DNA of 11,075 bases from Actinobacteria bacterium 13_1_20CM_4_69_9 (GTDB lineage Bacteria; Actinomycetota; Thermoleophilia; Gaiellales; Gaiellaceae). Positions 6,682 to 11,075 of this stretch are shown here, piece after piece; position 1 is the first letter of the stretch, and each line of letters starts with the position of its first letter. The position numbers and the translations under genes are program-made. The notes below the pieces were generated by a model. The model saw only the letters and a list, made by a program, of their open reading frames with translations, did not search any database and was not told the DNA's origin. The stretch lies in assembly GCA_001920085.1 (NCBI GenBank), contig MNJC01000109.1, positions 1-11,075 on the forward strand, read 5' to 3'.

Positions 6682-7631
6682 CCCCCGGCGGACCGCCGGT
6701 CGTCGTCCTCGGCGTGCGGCGTTCCGGCACGACGCTGCTCCGCGTCATGCTCGACAGACACTCGCAGCTCGCCGTCCCCGACGAGTCGTACTTCGTCCCG
6801 CAGCTCGCCGACCGTCACCTTCGCCGCGTCGACGTCGACGACTTCCTCGACGACCTGCGGCGGCTGAACACGCTGGCCGAGTGGGACGTCCCGCTCGAAA
6901 AGGTCCGAGCGCGGTTGCGCGACGGCATGCCGATCGGCGCCGCGATCGCGGCGGTTTACACCGTCTATGCGGAGGAGCGAGGCAAGCAGCGCTGGGGCGA
7001 CAAGACCCCGATGTACATGCAGAACCTGCGTCTGCTCGAACGCCTTTTCCCCGACGCGCTCTTCGTCCACCTGATCCGCGACGGGCGGGACGCCGCGCTG
7101 TCGTTCCTCGCCATGCCGCGCGGCATCGTCACCGAGACATGGATGCATCCGCGGACGCCCGCCGAGTTCGCCTGCCAGTGGCGCACGGAGGTTGCGGCCG
7201 CGCGCCGGCTCGGCGGCCGCGTCGGGCGGCGCTACCTCGAGCTTCGCTACGAAGACCTCGTCGCGGATGCCGATGCGGCCCTTCGCACCGTCTGTGCGTT
7301 CGCCGGCCTCGAGTACGAGCCGGCGATGCTGGACTACGCGGGCAACGTAGACGTGTCGGCGAAGCCGCACCAGCAGCGGCTCGAGCAGCCGCCGAGCAAG
7401 GGGGTGCGCGACTGGCGCACGCAGATGCCGGCCGCGGGCGTCTCGGCCTTCGAGCACATCGCCGGGGACCTCCTGGGCGACCTCGGCTACGAGACGTCCC
7501 GCTCGCCCGATGTCGCGGGTCGAGCGCAGCGGGCCTGGTATGACACGCGCGCGGTGGCCTGGCGCGGCGCGAGCTTCGCGCTACGGCGATCGTTTCTTTG
7601 GCGCCGACGTCACCCGGTGCTTCGCGGCTAG
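6678..7631 (+). CDS. PAPS-dependent sulfotransferase
   Basis: A 317-residue sulfotransferase family protein that moves a sulfuryl group from PAPS to a hydroxyl or amine acceptor, such as a glycan, lipid or small metabolite. The 5'-phosphosulfate loop is VLGVRRSGTTLLRVMLDRH (10-28). The 3'-phosphate-binding block is VHLIRDGRDAALSFL (130-144). RWGDKTPMYMQNLRLLERLFPDA (105-127) and YLELRYEDLVADADAAL (186-202) are also typical of bacterial members. The start is TTG 6678, giving a 4-base TTGA overlap with the exported protein; the Shine-Dalgarno is weak, so coupled translation is likely. GTG 6714 would cut into the PAPS loop. The basic C-terminal tail (from about 284) overlaps the opposite-strand propeller gene by 51 bases. 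PAPS is available from CysC of the same operon. The acceptor is unknown; surface polysaccharide is suggested by the ligase next door. Confidence 0.9.
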   Translation: MTPGGPPVVVLGVRRSGTTLLRVMLDRHSQLAVPDESYFVPQLADRHLRRVDVDDFLDDLRRLNTLAEWDVPLEKVRARLRDGMPIGAAIAAVYTVYAEERGKQRWGDKTPMYMQNLRLLERLFPDALFVHLIRDGRDAALSFLAMPRGIVTETWMHPRTPAEFACQWRTEVAAARRLGGRVGRRYLELRYEDLVADADAALRTVCAFAGLEYEPAMLDYAGNVDVSAKPHQQRLEQPPSKGVRDWRTQMPAAGVSAFEHIAGDLLGDLGYETSRSPDVAGRAQRAWYDTRAVAWRGASFALRRSFLWRRRHPVLRG

Positions 7632-8957
7632 CTGCCGCCGCTGAAGCGCGAGGATCTGCGGGGCGCGGCGACCGTGCCAGGCCTGCACGATCCCGTTGAG
7701 CGTGAAGAAGTAGTGCCGCTCGGTGACGATGCCCGGCGAGTACTTGCCGATGTCGAGGTGCCACATCACCTTTCCGTCCGCCGCCCGCAACGCGTACGTG
7801 TTCCGCTCGAGGTTGGAGATGAAGACGTATTTGCCGGCGACGAACGCCGGCCCCAGGAAGCGCCCACCGAGGCGTCGGCTCCAGACCACCTGGCCCGTGC
7901 TCGCACGCAGAGCGCGCACTCGTCCGTCGAAGCCGCCGAAGAAGACACGTCCGTGCGCGACCGCAGGCGTCGCATAGCCCCACGAGTTGACGCTCGACCG
8001 CCAGATCACGTGGCCGTCGCTGGCCGACAGCGCGTAGACGCCGCCCGACCGTGAGATGGTGAACAGCCGCTTGCCGTCCGTCGAGGCGCTCGCGTAGAAG
8101 CTCGCGTAGCGGACGAAGTCCCTGCTCAGGTACTTGCTCCAGATCTTGTGGCCGTTGTCGCGGTTGAGACGCCAGATCGAGCCTGCGTACGTGGTCACGA
8201 AGATGCTGTTGCCGAGGATCGACGGGCTCGAGTTGATGCGGCCGCCGGTGTCGTACGCCCATTTGATGTGGCCCGTGCGGACGTAGACGCAGAAAAGCCG
8301 GCCGTCGGTTGCGCCGAAGTACACGAGCCGGCCGACGGCGACCGGCGAAGACTCCACCTTGGCCGCCACCTTGAGCTGCCAGAGGCGCCGCCCGTTGAAG
8401 CGGTTGTACGCCGTCACGTAGCCGTCGTGGGACGACACGATCAGCCGCGGTCCGGCGATCGCAGGCGTCGATGGCTTGCGGCCGCCTTTCTTCTGCCAAA
8501 TGACGGTGCCGTTGTGCGAGTTCAAGGCGACTGTCTTGCCGGCGAAAGTGTTCACGTAGAGGATTCCGCCGCAGTAGCTGGGCGGGTATTCGATGTAGCT
8601 GCCGAGGCCGACCGACCAGAAGCGCCGGTATGGCAGCCCGATGTCGATCGACGGCCGCGAGAGCGTGCGCTGAGGGTTCCCGCCGAAGTTCAGCCAGCAG
8701 CGCTTGTCGTCGACGAGGTGGTAGCCCTTCTTCTTCTTCGGGGCCGTGATCGCCCGCGTGTCGGCGGTGCCGACCGAGACGCCCTTCAGCTCGGTGTCGA
8801 GCTTTCCCGAGGGGCGGTCACGGGCTTTGAAGTAGACGGCGACGGCGGCACCGGCGACGAGGAGCCCGAGGACTGCGAGACTGAGGAGGATCCATCGACG
8901 CACCCGGCGGGGGCAAGTGTGCCAGCGGCGGCTGCTGTCATGACGGCCAGAGCCCAC
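7581..8957 (-). CDS. Membrane-anchored PQQ-like beta-propeller repeat protein
   Basis: A 458-residue (or 440-residue) protein with an N-terminal membrane segment (about 22-42, WILLSLAVLGLLVAGAAVAV), a short linker with KKKK (74-77), and then repeated PQQ-like/quinoprotein blades. Blade signatures recur as SSPVAVGRLVYFGATDGRLFC, SSPSILGNSIFVTTYAGSIW, ATPAVAHGRVFFGGFDGRVR and GPAFVAGKYVFISNLERNT, each followed by an A-L-x-A/S-x-x-G-x-V-x-W strand. Such domains are usually structural and extracytoplasmic; catalytic residues of PQQ alcohol dehydrogenases were not recognised, so a scaffold or BamB-like role is as likely as an enzyme. The longest start is GTG 8957. GTG 8903 gives MRRWILLSLAVLG, a more normal signal anchor, and shortens the overlap with the ligase frame; neither has a strong Shine-Dalgarno. 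Its stop (TAG, 7583-7581) lies inside the convergent sulfotransferase gene. Confidence 0.87.
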   Translation of the reverse strand: MGSGRHDSSRRWHTCPRRVRRWILLSLAVLGLLVAGAAVAVYFKARDRPSGKLDTELKGVSVGTADTRAITAPKKKKGYHLVDDKRCWLNFGGNPQRTLSRPSIDIGLPYRRFWSVGLGSYIEYPPSYCGGILYVNTFAGKTVALNSHNGTVIWQKKGGRKPSTPAIAGPRLIVSSHDGYVTAYNRFNGRRLWQLKVAAKVESSPVAVGRLVYFGATDGRLFCVYVRTGHIKWAYDTGGRINSSPSILGNSIFVTTYAGSIWRLNRDNGHKIWSKYLSRDFVRYASFYASASTDGKRLFTISRSGGVYALSASDGHVIWRSSVNSWGYATPAVAHGRVFFGGFDGRVRALRASTGQVVWSRRLGGRFLGPAFVAGKYVFISNLERNTYALRAADGKVMWHLDIGKYSPGIVTERHYFFTLNGIVQAWHGRRAPQILALQRRQLAAKHRVTSAPKKRSP

Positions 8958-10220
8958 GCGGCGGCGCCCATCACTCCCCAGGCGATCGGATCCTCGAAGA
9001 AGCCCGCGTAGAAGAGGGAGTGCACGAACAGCGCGAGGAAGACCGACGATGCGCCGAGCCCGAACGCGCGGTTGCGCTTGGTGACGAGGTAGAGGGCCCG
9101 AGCCGTTGCGGCCATGAGCGCGACGTAGACGAGGAAGCCGAGGATGCCGAGCTCAGCCGCGACCGTCAGCGGCGTCGTGTGCGATTTGTCTCGTTTCGCC
9201 GAGAGCTCGGTCTTCGCCTCCTCCTTGCTCGCCTGCGGTTGCCCGCCGATGCCGACGCCGACGACGGGATGGTGCTCGAAGACGATCCACGTCACGCGCG
9301 CAAGCCGGGTGCGACCGCTCGTCGCCTGTCGCGCAGAGTCGCTCACGGCGGGGCAGCATCCCGACGAAGAGAAACGCGATGAGCGCTGCAGCGACCCAGA
9401 AGCGGACGCGCGCGAGCCACATCGCCACGAGCAGCACTCCGATCGCGATCACGACGTTCCGGCCGAAGACACTCGGATCCTTGAACAGCGACGTGACGCG
9501 GAAGTACGACGTGTACGCATTCGCGCGTTCCACGTCGCTGGCCAGCAGGTGGCCGTGCGTGAGGCGCTGGAAGAGCGCAACGGCCGAGAAGAGCGCGCCC
9601 AACGCGACGAGCGTGACGGCGAGCGCGCGCGGGTGCCAGGAGCGATACGGCGTGCGCACGACGACGACGACGAGCGCCGAAAACGGGAACAGGAAGAAGA
9701 GCAACTCGATGCTTCCCGCCCGCAGGTCGTGCGTCCAGAGCAGCGAGAGGCCGGCGTAGAAGACGAACACTGCGGCAGGAATTGCGATCAGCCGCGGCAG
9801 CACGCGGTCGCCCTGTCCACGGATGGTGCGCACGACGAGCGCGAGCACCGCCGCCGCGAGCACGACGTACAGCGGATCCAGGAGGTACGCGGTCTGCGTG
9901 CCGACGGAGGTCGAGATCCGGAACGGCGCGGCGGCGAGCAGGGCGACGGGCACGACGACCGGCCAGCGCACGAACGCCCATGCGATCGCGCCCAGCAGGA
10001 GCAGCCCGAACACGAGCGCCCCGAGGTGGGTGGCGGGCGTGACGAAGCGCTTGAGGTCGTGTCCGGGAATCAGCGCGACCGCGAGCATCGCCTCGCCGGC
10101 GGCCGCGACCGCGACGCCCGACAGCAGCTCGACGCGTGTGCGTGCGAGCAGCAGGATCGCCGCGCCGACGGCGCCGACGACAGCCGCGAGCTGAGCCAGG
10201 TCGCCGTGGGGCACGGGCAT
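8786..10220 (-). pseudogene. O-antigen ligase / Wzy-type polymerase family membrane protein, frame-disrupted
   Basis: A polytopic membrane protein of the O-antigen ligase (Wzy_C/WaaL-like) family, which joins or polymerises lipid-linked glycans at the outer face of the membrane. The upstream part (10220 to about 9350) encodes many hydrophobic helices plus the family-like LSLLWTHDLRAGSIELLFF region and VTSLFKDPSVFGRNVVIAIG. The downstream part (about 9346-8786, another frame) carries the large-loop signature WIVFEHHPVVGVGIGG, then SHTTPLTVAAELGILGFLVYVALMAA and the last helices (LFVHSLFYAGFFEDP). Between them the frame changes near 9346-9355, at a C4 run on the coding strand (GGGG at 9350-9353), and the S-x-SQSS-type segment and following helix expected there are absent. 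An extra base plus in-frame loss, or one deletion of 3n+2 bases, would explain it. The last 40 or so residues overlap the propeller gene. Disruption may be real or an assembly error. Confidence 0.75.
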
Positions 10221-10282
10221 GGAGCACCAAGCCTACGGTGGAGGTGTCGGTTCAAGCGTGTCGAGCGGTCGTTTCGGACGGC

Positions 10283-10303
10283 CGCGCAGGCTGCGCCTGC
10301 GCG
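10283..10303. repeat. Perfect 9-bp inverted repeat upstream of the deacetylase
   Basis: The arms are CGCGCAGGC (10283-10291) and GCCTGCGCG (10295-10303) around a TGC spacer. The dyad ends 21 bases before the GTG start of the deacetylase, just upstream of its Shine-Dalgarno. It could be a repressor operator or, in RNA, a very stable 5' leader hairpin. There is no T tract, so an intrinsic terminator is unlikely. Confidence 0.6.
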
Positions 10304-10312
10304 AGGCGTGAT

Positions 10313-10318
10313 AGGAAA
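10313..10318 (+). promoter_or_regulatory. Ribosome binding site deciding the deacetylase GTG start
   Basis: AGGAAA lies 6 bases before GTG 10325. It selects this start over an upstream open reading of the same frame, which would run through the inverted repeat and has no family similarity. Confidence 0.55.
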
Positions 10319-10324
10319 CGCCGC

Positions 10325-10963
10325 GTGATCGGCGCCTGGCAGCGAGTGCTCGTGCTCGCACCGCATACCGACGACGGCGAGTTCGGAGCCGGCGGCACGA
10401 TGGCCCGTCTCGTCGAAGGCGGAGCCGAAGTGCGCTATGTCGCTTTCTCCATCGCGACCCGCTCCCTGCCCGAGGGCTTCCCGCCGGACGCGCTCGCGCG
10501 AGAGGTGCGCGAGGCGACGGCGGAGCTCGGGATCTCGCCGGAGAACCTGACCGTGCACGACTTCGACGTCCGCACCTTCCCGGAACACCGGCAGGACATC
10601 CTCGAGCTGCTCGTGGCGCTCTGGGAGGCGTGGCGCCCGGACGCGGTCTTCCAGCCGAGCCTCCACGACATCCACCAGGACCACCAGGTGATCGCGGCCG
10701 AGAGCATGCGTGCCTTCAAGCGCACCACGATCCTCGGCTACGAGATCCCGTGGAACAACTTCGACTTCGCCTATCAGGCATACGTGTCGCTGCAGCAGGC
10801 CCACGTCGACAAGAAGGTCGCGGCTCTCGCGAAGTACGAGTCCCAGCAGCACCGGCGCTACAGCGATCCGGAGTACATCCGCAACGTCGCGCGGACGCAC
10901 GGGATCAACGTGAATCGCGAGTACGCGGAGGTATTCGAGGTCTACCGGGTCGTAGTGGCGTAG
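10325..10963 (+). CDS. PIG-L/LmbE-family zinc-dependent N-deacetylase
   Basis: A 212-residue protein of the PIG-L superfamily, metal-dependent enzymes that remove acetyl groups from N-acetylglucosamine-type sugars (for example BshB, MshB, GlcNAc-PI deacetylase). The metal and catalytic motif is APHTDDGEFGAGGT (12-25), the family's HPDD variant, with H14, D16 and D17. The second motif is HDIHQDH (114-120), where H120 is the expected third metal ligand. The length is normal for compact bacterial members. GTG 10325 is chosen because of the AGGAAA site and because the family's first beta strand (RVLVLAPH) begins right after it. The gene ends with three successive in-frame stops (TAG TAG TAA). The neighbouring ligase and sulfotransferase suggest work on surface or nucleotide-linked amino sugars; a thiol-cofactor role (mycothiol or bacillithiol type) is an alternative. 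Confidence 0.88.
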   Translation: MIGAWQRVLVLAPHTDDGEFGAGGTMARLVEGGAEVRYVAFSIATRSLPEGFPPDALAREVREATAELGISPENLTVHDFDVRTFPEHRQDILELLVALWEAWRPDAVFQPSLHDIHQDHQVIAAESMRAFKRTTILGYEIPWNNFDFAYQAYVSLQQAHVDKKVAALAKYESQQHRRYSDPEYIRNVARTHGINVNREYAEVFEVYRVVVA

Positions 10964-10984
10964 TAGTAAAGGTCTCGGCGTTCA

Positions 10985-11004
10985 ATGCCGATTTCGGTCG
11001 GCAT
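10985..11004. repeat. Inverted repeat covering the possible start of the last reading frame
   Basis: The arms are ATGCCGA (10985-10991) and TCGGCAT (10998-11004) around TTTCGG. Each arm includes part or all of one candidate ATG of the downstream frame, and a TTTT run follows at 11012-11015. It could be a weak terminator of the deacetylase gene or a hairpin that hides the next start. Confidence 0.45.
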
Positions 11005-11075
11005 GAGGCAGGTTTTCAACACGTCCGTCGGCACCGTCGAGGTCCTCGTCGACCGCGAGAGCGACACGGTCTCGG
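10985..11075 (+). CDS. Start of an unidentified protein, cut by window edge
   Basis: An open frame that runs off the window. ATG 10985 or ATG 11003 could start it; they are in the same frame, giving MPISVGMRQVFNTSVGTVEV and onward. After about codon 10 the third codon positions are mostly G or C, as in true genes of this genome. AAAGG at 10968-10972 is a distant Shine-Dalgarno for the first ATG, and none is seen for the second. Only about 30 residues are visible and no family is recognised. The 21-base spacing from the deacetylase suggests a shared transcript. Confidence 0.4.
   Translation, partial: MPISVGMRQVFNTSVGTVEVLVDRESDTVS

Larger units (their letters stand above)
10221..10324. promoter_or_regulatory. 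Divergent intergenic region with likely promoters for the ligase and deacetylase genes
   Basis: A 104-base gap between the start codons of two divergent genes, the only place in the window where transcription must start in both directions. No convincing -35/-10 pair is visible. On the minus strand TTGAAC and TAGGCT occur but only 14 bases apart, so this is weak. The main structural feature is the inverted repeat at 10283-10303. Confidence 0.5.

Noticed and set aside
7129..8499. Minus-strand open frame overlapping the propeller gene in another frame
   Set aside because: Its Arg/Ala/Pro-rich translation has no domains; the PQQ-like frame shows regular blade repeats.
9656..9673. ACG trinucleotide run
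   Set aside because: It encodes a Val run in a membrane helix of the ligase and is explained by codon bias, not a functional repeat.
10221..10260. TTGAAC and TAGGCT as a -35/-10 promoter for the ligase gene
   Set aside because: The spacer is only 14 bases and neither hexamer is strong, so it is not reported as a promoter on its own.
9144..10328. Plus-strand open frame (394 codons) opposite the ligase
   Set aside because: Its translation is low in complexity (R, E, D, Q, H-rich) and arises opposite hydrophobic membrane codons.

Overview
The window is visibly GC-rich, almost gap-free coding DNA with strong G/C preference at third codon positions and frequent GTG and TTG starts. Together with the gene content (two-subunit class I fumarase, four-cysteine APS reductase, actinobacterial-looking O-antigen ligase and PQQ-like propeller), this suggests a high-GC actinobacterium, possibly of the Thermoleophilia/Gaiellales type. 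That placement is inference. No tRNA, rRNA, insertion sequence, CRISPR array or clear strong terminator was seen.

Positions 1-7631 (+ strand) look like one tightly packed operon. It begins with the 3' part of a fumarate reductase/succinate dehydrogenase-type flavoprotein. Next come the alpha and beta subunits of a class I Fe-S fumarase/tartrate dehydratase-type hydro-lyase, then a broken phosphosulfolactate synthase (ComA family). The sulfate-activation and reduction genes cysH (APS reductase), cysC (APS kinase) and sat (ATP sulfurylase) follow. Then come a TauE/SafE permease, a small exported Ig-like protein and a PAPS-dependent sulfotransferase. Nearly every junction is an overlap or zero-spacing stop/start, which suggests translational coupling. 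Biochemically, Sat makes APS; CysH reduces APS to sulfite; CysC turns APS into PAPS, which the sulfotransferase can use as donor; TauE may move sulfite, sulfate or an organosulfonate; and ComA would condense sulfite with PEP.

Positions 7581-10220 (- strand) encode, in transcription order, an O-antigen ligase-like polymerase/ligase that is frame-disrupted, and a membrane-anchored PQQ-like beta-propeller protein. The propeller gene ends convergently inside the 3' end of the sulfotransferase gene. A short divergent intergenic region (10221-10324) with a perfect 9-bp inverted repeat separates this pair from a + strand PIG-L/LmbE-type deacetylase (10325-10963). The start of a further, unidentified reading frame runs off the window end.

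The most notable observations are the two internal lesions, in comA near 2480-2490 and in the ligase near 9350. Each seems to lose a central conserved segment and change the reading frame in the same sense, while both flanks stay well conserved. The other point of interest is the co-location of a sulfonate-forming enzyme with enzymes of the malate/fumarate/succinate type, whose substrates are structural analogues of sulfolactate, sulfoacrylate and sulfopropanoate.
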